The notes: a model not told the origin generated them from the sequence alone. Shown: positions 44,157 to 56,820, numbered from the stretch's first letter. The stretch: DNA of 64,000 nucleotides from Lactuca virosa (GCA_928212115.1 CAKMRJ010003334.1:23265208-23329207), one strand, 5' to 3'. Translations and numbers: made by a program.

Positions 44157-45158
44157 GAAAGGAGAAAACATCACTACACTATGAAATAATACACAAACAT
44201 TTGAATACTATAACAGAATGTGACATACTACTTCTTGATACGACACTTCATCGTGGTATCACTTTGTAACCAGAGTCTCCTGGAGGGAGAGCGGGCATTG
44301 TGTGTATAGATCTATACGGGACAGACACTCCCATACCCCGACTGCTAGCTACAGTCCCAGCCGAAAGGCCAAGGGGTGACAGAATGTTACCTCACTACAT
44401 ATGACCTGGAGGGTCATCAGATATTCAGCCGTCGATCAGCATGGTTACATACGAGTTCACATTCACACCTTTAATTAACCAATTAAGAATTAAAGGCAAA
44501 AATAGACTTTTCGAGGCGTATTGTTCATTTAATACCACCTGGAGTCTACATGCTACTACTTTAGACTCTCCGAGGTGTACTGTACATTTAGTACTACCTG
44601 GAGTCTGTATTTCATTACTTGTGATTCTGTCACATACTCGTTTAAGTAAACTATATTTTCATAATGATAGTTTCACTGGGGAAAACCCTTATATTTACGA
44701 AAGAACAAACATTCAAACAATTGGGTCTTGGTAGAAGACTACATCTTACTGGAAAAATATAGGATTTTCTAGGGAGTACACTATTTACAAACATTTGAAA
44801 TCAGTTACTACACTACCTTGTTGCAAACATTTTTATACAAGCAATGACACTAAATACTTATGAACTCACCAGCATTTTATGCTGATACTCTCTTTCAAAA
44901 TAACTTGTATTCTCAAGTCATCAGTAAACAGGTACAGATGAAGCTTTTGAGAAGATGGAGCACATACAAGACTCATCTTTTATTTTGATTATACTTTTGG
45001 TGTCTTACAAACTATACAGAACACGCTTGTATTACAATTATTATATTAATGCAATGGATATTGTTGCTTGTCTTTATTATTTTGCATTGTTGTGATACTG
45101 TACATGACGTCCTCCACCCCAGAACGTTTCCGCAGTTTCGGTTTTGGGGTGTGACAGA

Positions 45159-45173
45159 TTGGTATCAGAGCAT
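45159..45173 (+). other. Primer binding site, internal 2
   Basis: TTGGTATCAGAGCAT, initiator-Met type, two bases after LTR2. Confidence 0.88.
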
Positions 45174-45231
45174 TGTTTATAGTGAATCGAGTATATCAAC
45201 CCATCAAAGATATACAAACTATAAACGCATC

Positions 45232-45541
45232 GGCTGACCGAGTCCTGTCCATCATGGTCCGTAGGATTGCTAGGAATGTCGAGCAAGGTCATGCAGCCAT
45301 CGACCGAGTTGTGGAAATTGACGCCAACTTTGGCCTTAACACGGTCCGCATTCGCCAACTCGAAGAGGCTATGGAAAGGACTCGGAGAACCAATGAGACT
45401 CTGCAGCAACAGATAGCTGCATCCCGAGCCGAAGTCATGGAACTCTAAGTGCGTCAGAGGACGCATGAGCGACATCTTCAGGAAGTCGTACGCCAACTGG
45501 CAGATCTGAGGGTTCGCCCGAGGGATACCCGTCGCCGGTAG
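45232..45541 (+). pseudogene. Array internal 2: leader ORF, N-terminally deleted
   Basis: Corresponds to the C-terminal half of the leader ORF at 49642-50270. About 950 bases present in internal 3 are missing here, between GCATCGG (45231) and CTGACCGAG. Shows MVRRIARNVEQGHAAIDRV and a heptad-like RQLEEAMERTRRTNETLQQQ (coiled coil). An in-frame TAA (45446-45448) replaces CGA. Function unknown; see the copy in internal 3. Confidence 0.65.
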
Positions 45542-45916
45542 AAGATGTCGACTCATCTTTCTCTTTTGGTTAAGGAATAGCCTTTCTTTTCTGTGCCCTA
45601 TGGAGCACTTGTCCGTAAACATTCCTAACTTTGAAAGTACTCTAACTAGACTTCTAAGCTGCCAACGTTTTCCCTTATGGTTTGATGTAAGACCTACTGT
45701 TAGGTCACTTTTCCTGAACTCATTTTACATCATTAATACCAGTAATATTGGCAGTTGTCTAATCTATGGGAAAGTCTGTACTTTTGTATTTCCCTACCCT
45801 ATTGTATTGACTCTATCTGATAGTTGGACTATGGCGATTTAGTCCATGAATCACGCTCATCATACTTATAATCGATTCTTACTATTATCATCACCTTTAT
45901 GAACTTTCTGTAAAAG

Positions 45917-47531
45917 ATGCCGCCTCGAAAGCGTCCGACCAGAAACACGCCTGCAAATCAAACTCCACCACCACCACCCCCTCCGCAGTTCGATGCGGTG
46001 ATGTTTCAGGCAGCTGTGACCGCAGCTGTGGCCGCAGCCATGGCCCAACTAAACTCTGGTGGCATTAGTGGAACGGGGACTGGCACAAACTATAGCCATG
46101 GTGAAATCCACCCACGTGCACGGGAGTGTACCTATAAAGATTTCATCAGCTGCAAACCTACATACTTCAATGGAACCAGAGGGATCATTGCACTGTCCCA
46201 ATGGATCGAGAGAACAGAAGCAATCTTCGAGATGTGCTCATGCCCTGAAGGAAGCAAGATAAAGTTCGCTGCTTGCACCTTCACCCACAGGGCCCTGACG
46301 TGGTGGAATGGCCATGTCAAATCACTCTCGCTGGTAACAGCTAACGTCATGGGTTGGGGTACACTGAAGGACCTTATGACAAGGGAGTACTGCCCGAGGG
46401 GCGAAATTCAGAAACTCGAGGAGGAGCTGTGGAACCTCAAAATGCAGGGTTCCGACATAGTGGCTTATACAGCCAGGTTCTGCGACCTGGTGGCTCTATG
46501 TCCTAACATGGTCCCCACCGAAAAAGAAAAACATCGAAAGATACATCTGGGGTCTGGTACCCCCATATCGAGGGAACGTTCTAGCATCACACCCTGCGAC
46601 CTTCGATAGTGCCAAAGAATTGGCGCAAAGACTCATCGATCACGAGGTTCCTTCTTCTCCAACAACAACTACAACGACTGCCCCCGCACCAACCAAAAAC
46701 CACTGACAACAAGAGGAAGCGTTGGGACCGAAAGAAGGGCAAGTCGGCTCAACCCTCTTCCAAGAACCAACAGACGGTGGCTATCCATGCTGCCACTACT
46801 CCTACTGCCCCTGTACCAGCCAAACCATATGCAGGGAGCCTACCCAAGTGCACCAAGTGCTCTTTCCATCATAACGGCCCCTGCCGTGAAATGCACTGCA
46901 CAAATTGCGACCGGAAGGGCCATACCGCCTGGTTTTGCAGAACACAACCCAAACCCATCAATCAGGTTCCCGATGTAGGAGTGAGCTAGGCCTGCTACGG
47001 GTGCGGCAAGACAGGACACTTCAAAAGAAACTGCCCTAAAGTTGGGAATGCGGGAGGAGCAGGAAGACTACTTGCTATTGGCCACAATGAAGCCGTGGCA
47101 GACCCCACAGTAGTCACGGGTACGTTGCTTCTCGATAACTCTTATGCTTGTATCCTATTCGATAGTAGGGCAGAAAGGAGCTTCGTAAACGAAAAATTTA
47201 AGCATTTACTTAAACAATCACCACAAACACTAAAAGAAACCTTCGTCGTAGAAATGGCTAACGGCAAGACAGACAGTTATAACGAGATTTACATAGGTTG
47301 TACCCTCACGCTAGATAACTATTCATTCCCAATCGACCTCATAACCGTATCGATCAAGAGTTTCGACATCATTGTAGGCATGGAATGGTTGAGTCTCCAT
47401 CGTACCGATATTCTGTGCTTCGAAAAGGCAGTCCGCCTGAACCTACCGAATAACGAAACCTTGTTGATCTACGGAGACAAAAGTACCTGCGTAAGGACAT
47501 AGAGCCCAAAAGTACCTGCGTAAGGAATATC
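45917..47531 (+). pseudogene. gag: Array internal 2: gag and protease
   Basis: ATG at 45917, basic start (PPRKRPTRNT) and proline run, capsid domain at about 46130-46600 (YFNGTRGIIALSQWIERTEA, WWNGHVKS, LKDLMTREYCP). The zinc knuckles are CTNCDRKGHTAWFC at about 46897-46940 and a second one just after a TAG stop (46987-46989). Protease at 47095-47480 reads LFDSRAERSF where DSGAE is usual, so the active-site Gly is Arg. A one-base insertion near 46525 shifts the frame. The frame is cut at 47531, where LTR3 sequence begins. The phrase CAAAAGTACCTGCGTAAGGA occurs twice in a row (47478, 47508) at the scar. Confidence 0.88.
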
Positions 47532-47556
47532 GTCCGAATGTCGTTGAAATCTTAGT

Positions 47557-47647
<91 letters not shown>

Positions 47648-48940
47648 TGGATATAAAAGCTTTCACTTCAGTACAGTACCTTTGTGTAACAAAGGCATAC
47701 AAACAACTCTACTATTTAACTATAATAGGTATAGTTAAGGGATTACTACTCACTATTACTATTACAACGACCGATACAAGAGTCAGTACATTTATGAGTC
47801 ACTACATAAGTACTACATTGAGAAACAATACATGCTATACACTATACAAGAGAACACACTATACACTATACAAGAGAACATACTATACACTATACAAGAG
47901 AACATACTATACACTATACAAAGGAACATACTATATACTAGAAAGGAGAAAACATCACTACACTATGAATTAATACACAAACATTTGAATACTATAACAG
48001 AATGTGACATACTACTTCTCGATACGACACTTCATCGTGGTATCACTTTGTAACCAGAGTCTCCTGGAGGGAGAGCGGGCATTGTGTGTATAGATCTATA
48101 CGGGACAGACACTCCCACATCCCGACTGCTAGCTACAGTCCCAGCCGAAAGGCCAAGGGGTGACAGAATGTTACCTCACTACATATGACCTGGAGGGTCA
48201 TCAGATATTCAGCCGTCGATCAGCATGGTTACATACGAGTTCACATTCACACCTTTAATTAACCAATTAAGAATTAAAGGCAAAAATAAACTTTTCGAGT
48301 TGTATTGTTCATTTAATACCACCTGGAGTCTACATGCTACTACTTTAGACTCTCCGAGGTGTACTGTACATTTAGTACTACCTGGAGTCTGTATTTCATT
48401 ACTTGTGATTCTGTCACATACTCGTTTAAGTAAACTATATTTTCATAATGATAGTTTCACTGGGGAAAACCCTTATATTTACGAAAGAACAAACATTCAA
48501 ACAATTGGGTCTTGGTAGAAGACTACATCTTACTGAAAAAATATAGGATTTTCTAGGGAGTACACTATTTACAAACATTTGAAATCAGTTATTACACTAC
48601 CTTGTTGCAAACATTTTTATACAAGCAATGACACTAAATACTTATGAACTCACCATCATTTTATGCTGATACTCTCTTTCAAAATAACTTGTATTCTCAA
48701 GTCATCAGTAAACAGGTACAGATGAAGCTTTTGAGAAGATGGAGCACATACAAGACTCATCTTTTATTTTGATTATACTTTTGGTGTCTTACAAACTATA
48801 CAGAACACGCTTGTATTACAATTATTATATTAATGCAATGGATGTTGTTGCTTGTCTTTATTATTATGCATTGTTGTGATACTGTACATGACGTCCTCCA
48901 CCCCAGAACGTTTCCGCCGTTTTGGTTTTGGGGTGTGACA
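47532..48940 (+). repeat. Array LTR3, 3' part
   Basis: Matches 43816-45156 of LTR2 but begins abruptly after a pol-linker fragment. It carries a long (AT)n-(GT)n tract where LTR2 has a short one. About 1.8 kb of LTR and all of RT-chromodomain of internal 2 were lost in one deletion. Confidence 0.88.
47561..47647. repeat. (AT)n(GT)n microsatellite
   Basis: About 76 bases of AT followed by GTGTGTGTGT. LTR2 has only about 20 bases of AT at the same place (43846-43858). Confidence 0.92.
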
Positions 48941-48942
48941 GA

Positions 48943-48957
48943 TTGGTATCAGAGCAT
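48943..48957 (+). other. Primer binding site, internal 3
   Basis: TTGGTATCAGAGCAT, two bases after LTR3. Confidence 0.88.
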
Positions 48958-49641
48958 TGTTTATAGTGAATCGAGTATATCAACCCATAAAAGTTATACA
49001 AACTATAAACGCATCGGGATTAAAACACTCTGACCAAGAAGTTATACTTTTAAATAATAAAATATTTAACTAAGTATATATACATCTATTCATACCAAGG
49101 TCAGTATCATACTAGAACATAACAAAAGTATTATGATTGTTGAACATCACAATTAGGCTTAGAGACATATAGTCAAACCTAGGGGGATATAGCCTGATCA
49201 ACTATATTTTCTGAGGAGTGACTAGCATGTGCCTAAGAATGATTGTAGTGTTGCAACAAGTCTAAAAACTTACCAACACTACTACAATGGGAACATTAGA
49301 ACAGAATACTATAGGAGTATTTTGTGTTACTATAAATTACATATGTGAGAACTAAAAAGGTCGTTACTAGTAGGGCAATAGTTGCTAAGTGGATACTCTA
49401 AGGTTACATGTGACTAAGGTGCTATAGACTTAGAATCTATGATCTTTGCTTTATTTCCTGTTCCTTGTTTGGTTGTGGATTTAGAGTTAGGGTCACTTAT
49501 TCGAAGGTCTATCCTGTCTTGGTTGCATGTAATTGGTATGCACTATGCAAGTATTGAATTAACTAATAACGATCATCTTATAATTATCTTAATTACTGCG
49601 TCTATTAATTATTCTTTTCCCCCTATTCTCGCGTAGATAGC
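48958..49641 (+). other. Leader of internal 3, non-coding part
   Basis: No convincing ORF. Absent from internal 2 apart from its first ~60 bases. Confidence 0.6.
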
Positions 49642-50270
49642 ATGGCTGGTTCCCATCTCCCCGGTGATCTGTATTACCCCAATCAAGGCATTGGTGGATG
49701 GCTTGATGAGGAGCCAGAAGATGATCACCCAATCCCTTTGGATGATCACCTCGCAGAAGGCTTTTCGGATGGCTCCGACTCCGAACCAGAGGTCAACAAC
49801 CTACCCCAAGAAGGTCAAGTTCCAAACCTCAACCCTCATCCGGCAATTCAAGGTCCCACTCCCTTGTGGGCAACAACCTTGAATCGTTGGAGTGATGAGC
49901 AGGGTCAGCCCTTGCCTTACAATGGGGACCGGAGTTTTTACAATCTAAGAGAGGGAGGATTAGCTGACCGAGTCCTGCCCATCATGGTCCGTAGGATTGC
50001 TAGGAATGTCGAGCAAGGTCATGCAGCCATCGACCGAGTAGTGGAAATTGACGCCACTCTGGCCTTAACACGGTCCGCATTCGCCAACTCGAAGAGGCTA
50101 TGGAAAGGACCCGGAGAACCAATGAGACTCTGCAGCAACAGATAGCTGCATCCCGAGCCAAAGTCATGGAACTCCGAGTGCATCAGAGGGCGCATGAGCG
50201 ACATCTTCAGGAAGTCGTACGCCAACTGGCAGATCTGAGGGTTCGCCTGAGGTATACCCGTCGCCGGTAG
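49642..50270 (+). pseudogene. Extra leader ORF upstream of gag (acidic N-terminus, coiled-coil C-terminus)
   Basis: ATG at 49642; first 160 or so codons open, then a one-base deletion near 50060 (compare internal 2) shifts the frame. The second frame runs to TAG at 50268-50270; about 209 codons originally. N-terminus has tracts such as WLDEEPEDDHPIPLDDHL and SDSEPEVNNL. The C-terminus is Arg/Glu/Gln-rich with heptad spacing (RQLEEAMERTRRTNETLQQQ, HLQEVVRQLADLR) and ends in a basic TRRR. It lies between primer site and gag, a place where chromoviruses normally have no gene. No catalytic motif. A nucleic-acid or capsid cofactor is possible but unproven. Confidence 0.6.
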
Positions 50271-50645
50271 AAGATGTCGACTCATCTTTCTCTTTTGGTT
50301 AAGGAATAGCCTTTCTTTTCTGTGCCCTATGGAGCACTTGTCCGTAAACATTCCTAACTTTGAAAGTACTCTAACTAGACTTCTAAGCTGCCAACGTTTT
50401 CCCTTATGGTTTGATGTAAGACCTACTGTTAGGTCACTTTTCCTGAACTCATTTTACATCATTAATACCAGTAATATTGGCAGTTTTCTAATCTATGGGA
50501 AAGTCTGTACTTTTGTATTTCCCTACCCTATTGTATTGACTCTATCTGATAGTTGGACTATGGCGATTTAGTCCATGAATCACGCTCATCATACTTACAA
50601 TCGATTCTTACTATTATCATCACCTTTATGAACTTTCAGTAAAAG
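50271..50645 (+). other. Spacer between leader ORF and gag
   Basis: No gene-like frame; an 80-codon open stretch (50329-50571) has no recognisable features and is conserved with 45600-45842, but no more than the rest of the leader. Confidence 0.5.
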
Positions 50646-52253
50646 ATGTCGCCTCGAAAGCGTCCGACCAGAAACACGCCTGCAAATCAAACTCCACCAC
50701 CACCACCCCCTCCGCAGTTTGATGCAGTGATGTTTCAGGCAGCTATGGCCGCAGCCATGACCCAAGTAAACTCTGGTGGCGTTAGTGGAACGGGGACTGG
50801 CACAAACTCTAGCCATGGTGAAATCCACCCACGTGCACGGGAGTGTACCTATAAAGATTTCATCAGCTGCAAACCTACATACTTCAATGGAACCAGAGGG
50901 ATCATTGCACTGTCCCAATGGATCGAGAGAACAGAAGCAATCTTCGAGATGTGCTCATGCCCTGAAGGAAGCAAGATAAAGTTCGCTGCTTGCACCTTCA
51001 CCCAAAGGGCCCTGACGTGGTGGAATGGCCATGTCAAATCACTCTCGCTGGTAACAGCTAACGCCATGGGCTGGGATACACTGAAGGACCTTATGACAAG
51101 GGAGTACTGCCCGAGGGGCGAAATTCAGAAACTCGAGGAGGAGCTGTGGAACCTCAAAATGCAGGGTTCCAACATAGTGGCTTATACAGCCAGGTTCTGC
51201 GACCTGGTGGCTCTATGTCCTAACATGGTCCCCACCGAAAACAAAAAGATCGAAAGATACATCTGGGGTCTGGTACCCCCATATCGAGGGAACGTTCTAG
51301 CATCACACCCTGCGACCTTCGATAGTGCCAAAGAATTGGCCCAAAGACTCATCGATCACGAGGTTCCTTCTACTCCAACAACAACTACAACGACTGCCCC
51401 CGCACCAACCAAAACCACTGACAACAAGAGGAAGCGTTGGGACCGAAAGAAGGGCAAGTCGGCTCAACCCTCTTCCAAGAACCAACAGACGGTGGCTATC
51501 CATGCTGCCACTACTCCTACTGCCCCTGTACAAGCCAAACCATATGCAGGGAGCCTACCCAAGTGCACCAAGTGCTCTTTCCATCATAACGGCCCCTGCC
51601 GTGAAATGCACTGCACAAATTACGACCGGAAGGGCCATACCGCCCGGTTTTGCAGAACACAACCCAAACCCATCAATCAGGTTCCCAGTGCAGGAGTGAG
51701 CTAGGCCTGCTACGAGTGCGGCGAGACAGGACACTTCAAAAGAAGCTGCCCTAAAGCTGGGAATGCGGGAGGAGCAGGAAGACTACTTGATATTGGCCAC
51801 AATGAAGCCGTGGCAGACCCCACAGTAGTCACGGGTACGTTCCTTCTCGATAACTCTTATGCTTGTATCCTATTCGATAGTAGGGCAGAAAGGAGCTTCG
51901 TAAAAGAAAAATTTAAGCATTTACTTAAACAATCACCACAAACACTAAAAGAAACCTTCGTCGTAGAAATGGCTAACGGCAAGACAGAGAGTTCTAACGA
52001 GATTTACATAGGTTGTACCCTCACGCTAGATAACTATTCATTCTCAATCGACCTCATAACCGTATCGATCAAGAGTTTCGACATCATTGTAGGCATGGAC
52101 TGGTTGGGTCTCCATCGTACCGATATTCTGTGCTTCGAAAAGGCAGTCCGCCTGAACCTACCGAATAACGAAACCTTGTTGATCTACGGAGACAAACCCA
52201 GTACGAGCCTTCGTATCATCTCAAATTATTCAAGCCCAAAAGTACCTGCGTAA
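50646..52253 (+). pseudogene. gag: Array internal 3: gag and protease
   Basis: ATG at 50646 (SPRKRPTRNT), capsid domain about 50850-51350, zinc knuckle CTNYDRKGHTARFC (second Cys lost: TGC to TAC) at about 51610-51660. TAG at 51702-51704 where CAG is expected, then ACYECGETGHFKRSC, a second, intact knuckle. Protease reads LFDSRAERSF as in internal 2, so the Gly-to-Arg change preceded the duplication. Flap and tail IIVGMDWLGLHRTDI. A one-base insertion near 52222 puts the linker to RT out of frame. Confidence 0.9.
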
Positions 52254-55104
52254 GGAATATCGTGCATTCCTGGCGCACGTTGTCGATACAAACCGGAAAA
52301 AACGAAAGACCTAAAAGACCTCCCCGTAGTACGCGATTTTCCCGACGTCTTTCCGGAAGAACTCCCAGGATTACCCCCGCAACGTCAAGTCGAGTTCTGA
52401 ATCGACTTAATTCCAAGAGCGACCCCCGTAGCCAAATCGCCCTATCGTCTAGCACGTGCTGAGATGCAAGAACTGTCCGGTCAACTTAACGAACTGCTCA
52501 GTAAGGGCTTTATAAGACCAAGCTTCTCACCCTGGGGAGCACCAGTCTTGTTCGTAAAGAAGAAAGACAGATCGTTCCGTATGTGCATCGATTACAGGGA
52601 ACTCAACAAGCTTACAGTCAAAAATCGTATGTGCATCGATTACAGGGAACTCAACCAGTTACGAGTGCTTGAGGAGGATGTTCTGAAGACAGCCTTCCGA
52701 ACTCGTTACGGACACTACGAGTTCGTAGTGATGCCATTCGGATTGACCAATGCGCCCGCAGTATTCATGGACTTAATGAATAGGGTATGCCGTCCTTACT
52801 TGGATCAGTTCGTCATCATTTTCATCGATGACATACTTATCTACTCTCTAAGTAAGGAGTAACATAGCGATCATTTGCGACAAGTCCTAGGAACCTTACG
52901 ATCAGAGAAGCTTTATGCGAAGTTCTCTAAATGCGAATTTTGGATCCGAAGAGTCGAATTCTTAGGACACGTGGTTAGCGAAGAGGGAATCCACGTGGAC
53001 CCTTCCAAAATTAAAGCCATTGAGAACTGGTCAGCACCGAAGACGCCTACGGAAATTCGTCAATTTCTAGGCCTCGCTGGCTACTACCGCAGATTCATAC
53101 AGAACTTCTCTCGAATTGCGAAACCTTTTACAACATTGACCCAGAAAGGCGTGGCCTTTGACTGGGAAGAGAAGCAGGAGAAAGCGTTCCAAATGCTAAA
53201 GCGAGCCTTATGCACCGCACCGATACTATCCCTCCCTGAAGGGATAGAAGACTTCGTGGTATACTGCGATGCATCCAACCAGGGGCTCGGCTGTGTTCTG
53301 ATGCAACGAGGTAAGGTCATCGCCTATGCCTCAAGACAGCTGAAGACACACGAGGTCAACTACACCACACACGACCTCGAATTAGGAGCAGTTGTGTTTG
53401 CCCTGAAGATCTGGAGACACTACCTGTATGGTACGAAGAGCACTATCTTTACAGACCACAAAAGCCTACAACACATATTCAAGCAGAAGGAGCTTAATAT
53501 GAGACAACGACGGTGGGTCGAACTACTCAATGACTACGAATGTGAAAATTCGTTATCATCTGGGTAAAGCCAACGTGGTAGCAGACGCCCTATGTCGGAA
53601 AGAATATTCTGGTCGAAGAGTCAATTCATTAACAATGACTATCCATTCGCAACTATCTGCACAAATTAAAGAGGCTCAGCTCGAAGCCTTAAAACCTGAA
53701 AATGTGGCGGGAGAATCCCTACGTAGAATGGATAAGAACTTGGAAATCAAGTGTGACGGGGCCTTATATCTCATGGACCGGATATGTATACCGAGACACG
53801 GTGGCTTCAGAGACTTGGTCATGAAGGAAGCTCACAACACTCGATACTCCATCCACCTGGGTTCAGATAAGATGTACTTGGATCTTAAAAAGTCATACTG
53901 GTGGCCTAACATGAAAGCAGAGATTGCTACCTTCGTGAGTAAATGCCTTACTTGCGCAAGGTTAAGGTCGAATACCAGAAACCATCAGGTCTACTAAAAC
54001 AAACAGAGATACCTGAATGGAAGTGGGAGCGGATCACTATGGACTTCATAACCAAGCTACCCAAGACAACGGGTGGGCTTGATACCATTTGGGTCATCGT
54101 CGACAGATTGACCAAGTCCGCACACTTCCTGCCCATCAAGGAAACTGACAAAATGGAGAAGCTCACAAGAACATACATTAGAGATCGTACGACTTCATGG
54201 TGTTCCTATATCTATTATCTCCGATAGAGATAGTCGATTCACTTCGAGGTTCTGGCAGTCATTACAAAGCTCCTTAGGAACCAGGCTGGACATGAGTACA
54301 GCCTACCATCCACAGACCGACAGACAAAGTGAGAGAACTATCCAAACCGTGGAAGATATGATGTGAGCCTGTATGATCGACTTTGGGAAGGCATAGGATA
54401 CCCACTTACCCCTTGTTGAATTCTCTTACAACAACAGTTATCACACGAGCATCAAGGCTGCTCCATTTGAAGCCCTCTATGGCCGGAAGTGTAGATCCCC
54501 TCTGTGTTGGGCTGAGGTGGGTGACACTCAGTTAGCTAAAGGACAAGTCCCTGACAGCGCTCTCACAGGTCCGGAGATCATTCGGGAAACGACAGAGAAG
54601 ATCGTTTAGATTCGTGCTCGATTGAAAGCCTATAGAGACCGACAGAAAAGCTACGCAGACAAACGGAGGAAACCTTTGGAATTCCAGGTGGGAGACCGAG
54701 TCCTTTTGAAGTCTCCCCTGGAAGGGTTGATACGCTTCGGAAAGCGTGGAAAGCTAAATCCAAGATACATAGGGCCTTTCGAGATTCTCGCTAGAATCGG
54801 GCCTGTAGCATACAAACTCAATCTACCCCACGAGCTTAGTAACGTACATCCTACCTTCCACGTCTCGAACTTGAAAAAGTGCCTATCCGATGAGACTCTT
54901 GTAATCCCACTCGACGAGATCGAGATCAACGAGAGCCTCAACTTCGTGGAAGAACCTGTGGAGATCATGGACCGAGAGGTCAAACGAACGAAACAAAGCC
55001 GCATCCCAATCGTGAAGGTTCGCTGGAACGCCAAGCGAGGACCGAAGTTCACTTGGGAGCGCGAGGATCAAATGAAACTTAAATATCCTCATCTTTTTAC
55101 TTAG
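52254..55104 (+). pseudogene. pol: Array internal 3: pol with rearranged RT
   Basis: Same order as internal 1 and the same stops (TGA near 52397, TAA 52860, TGA near 54363, TAG near 54393, TAG near 54606). Specific lesions: RT motif A (SKIDLRSGYHQ) is missing, 87 bases replaced by a second copy of 27 bases coding MCIDYRELN (52626-52655). One-base insertion near 53545, one-base deletion near 53958, two-base deletion near 54182, three single-base deletions at 54709-54730. FIDDIL is intact. RNase H 53260-53610, integrase core 54030-54360, chromodomain to TAG-free end at 55102-55104. Confidence 0.92.
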
Positions 55105-55172
55105 TTATATTGTAATAACTTAGTTGCTTGAACTCTAATTTCGGGATGAAATTCCCTCTAACGGGGGGATGA

Positions 55173-55940
55173 TGTGACAACCCAAAATTTTCATTTGTAT
55201 AAACTCTACAGTCAAGCACTACAAATATTATTCAAATTCCATTCAGTAAATTTTGGCCGTTAAAGCCTGTTCGGGTGTTTTTTTATTTAAAATTCATCAA
55301 ACGGACAAATAAAAGGAAGTATCTTCAAGGAGGAATGTGTAGTAAATAACACTTCAACACCATAACAGGGTTACGGCCAAACTTGGGGAGTTTGGGCCGT
55401 AAACTCCTCTTGAACTTGAAAACTCATGCTTAAGGCATGAGTTTACTCCCCACTTCCTCACTTTACACTCCCAAACTCAAGAACACCCACAATTCTCTCT
55501 CAAGTATCATAACACATTTCTTCCAATCTTCCAAAAATGTAAGTTTTTCTTCACTGATTTGTTGTTATTAACCTTTCATCTAGTTTTTATACATATTCCC
55601 ATAAATTCTTCATTTTTACTAGATCTTCAAGTGTTCTTCAAACACCAAGAACAACACCTAGTTTCTTGGACCTTAAACACTCTGCAAGCTTCCTTAAGTA
55701 AGTAACACCCCTTTTAACTAGTTATTGTGCTTAGATTACTTGCTAAACCATTGAAAACACCAAGAATCCCCAAGGACATATGAATTCCGGCCAAGGCAAT
55801 CTCCTTGGACCGTAAACACCATAAGTTTGGTGCATATGGACCACCATTACCTTCTAGGGCTTGGATATTGGACTAGAACCTTGCATGCACGAGCTAAAGA
55901 CCTTAAACCACGAAATGGTAGGAGTTACCATGGGTTTACA
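55173..55940 (+). repeat. Array LTR4, first part
   Basis: TGTGACAACCC after polypurine tract AACGGGGGGATGA. It matches LTR2 from its start but with many one- to few-base deletions. Interrupted at TTACA (55936-55940) by Copia-4, inside a type C palindrome. Confidence 0.9.
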
Positions 55941-56645
55941 TGATGGGTTTTATGTAAAACAAATAAACTAGAAACAATTCCTAAGTTCACATGCAACCTA
56001 CTTTGGATCTATGTTTAACTATTGAACATACAACTTTGAATTGCAAAACAAGAACCCTAGAGGAGAGAGGCTAATTCGAAATTAACAAACTAGGGTTTAG
56101 GTTTTACATACCTTTCAATTGTTATAGCAAACAATTGATATTCCCTTGGTCTTAATCTTGATCTTCTTGGAAGCTTTAGCACCACAAGTGTAATGCCTCT
56201 AATGGAATCACACCCAAACTAGCAAGAAGGAAAGTAGAAGAGAGAGGGGAGAGGGAGTATGCAAAATCTCGGCCTTAGGGTTTCTTCAAAAAAGAGAGTG
56301 ACCAAAACATGAACCAGGAGGCTCCTTATATAGCTGAGGGATCTAGGGTTTAAGGGAAACCCTAGTTATCCTTTGCTTAGGGCCTAAGCAATCCAAGGCC
56401 TTATCCAAGCCCCTATGGACGAAATTATTAGGGTTTCCCCTAAAGATTTCGTCCACCCTCTTCCAAGGGGGTTCTAGAGCCTTCCACTCAACTATTAGAT
56501 AATTGCAAACTAGTCCCTGCACCTAATAATTAATTCTTTTAACCCCAAAATCAATTCTGATTAATTTCTGGCTAACAATTAATTAAACATAATGATTTCT
56601 AATTAATATATTAATCCATTAACATATTAATAAATCATTTATATT

Positions 56646-56680
<35 letters not shown>

Positions 56681-56820
56681 TTATTAATCTATAATTAATA
56701 TCTCTCCTTTCATAATTTCCTTGTCCAGTTGCTAGGTTGAGGGCAACCCAAAAGGACTGTGCTGCTATCAATTCAAGTACATACCAATTATAGTTATGGG
56801 CTTAGACACCTAATCCAACA
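55941..56820 (-). repeat. Copia-4 3' LTR
   Basis: 880 bp with an (AT)n tract at 56649-56676. Confidence 0.93.

Larger units (their letters stand above)
42024..45156 (+). repeat. Array LTR2, complete (3133 bp)
   Basis: TGTGACAACCC...GGGGTGTGACA; polypurine tract AACGAGGGGATGA just before it (42011-42023), primer site just after (45159). Unusually long for this lineage. Contains type C palindromes (42791-43160), a G14 run (43497-43510) and a 24-bp tandem repeat (44051-44156). Short ORFs inside it (for example 43860-44189, 44441-44734) look like chance frames through repeats. Confidence 0.88.
38935..55940 (+). mobile_element. Tandem array of a Tekay-type chromovirus (three internal regions)
   Basis: Order: LTR1 fragment (38935-38991), internal 1 from RT onward (38992-42023), complete LTR2 (42024-45156), internal 2 from primer site to protease (45157-47531), LTR3 3' part (47532-48940), internal 3 almost complete (48941-55172), LTR4 (55173 on, interrupted by Copia-4 and resuming at 63937). 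LTRs are shared between neighbouring internal regions, as produced by unequal recombination between LTRs. The copies are nearly identical and share the same disabling mutations. Confidence 0.82.

Noticed and set aside
43860..44269. ORFs with 8-residue repeats (YTIQEN type) in LTR2, repeated in LTR3
   Set aside because: They arise because the 24-bp tandem repeat is a multiple of three; two frames are open and neither has a family or a start context.
44441..44734. 97-codon ORF in LTR2 conserved at 48225-48518
   Set aside because: Conservation only reflects the duplication of the whole LTR; no domain, and synonymous sites are not favoured by eye.
45173..45231. Start of the leader ORF at the primer site of internal 2
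   Set aside because: The frame across the primer site is created by the ~950-base deletion; the true start is that at 49642 in internal 3.
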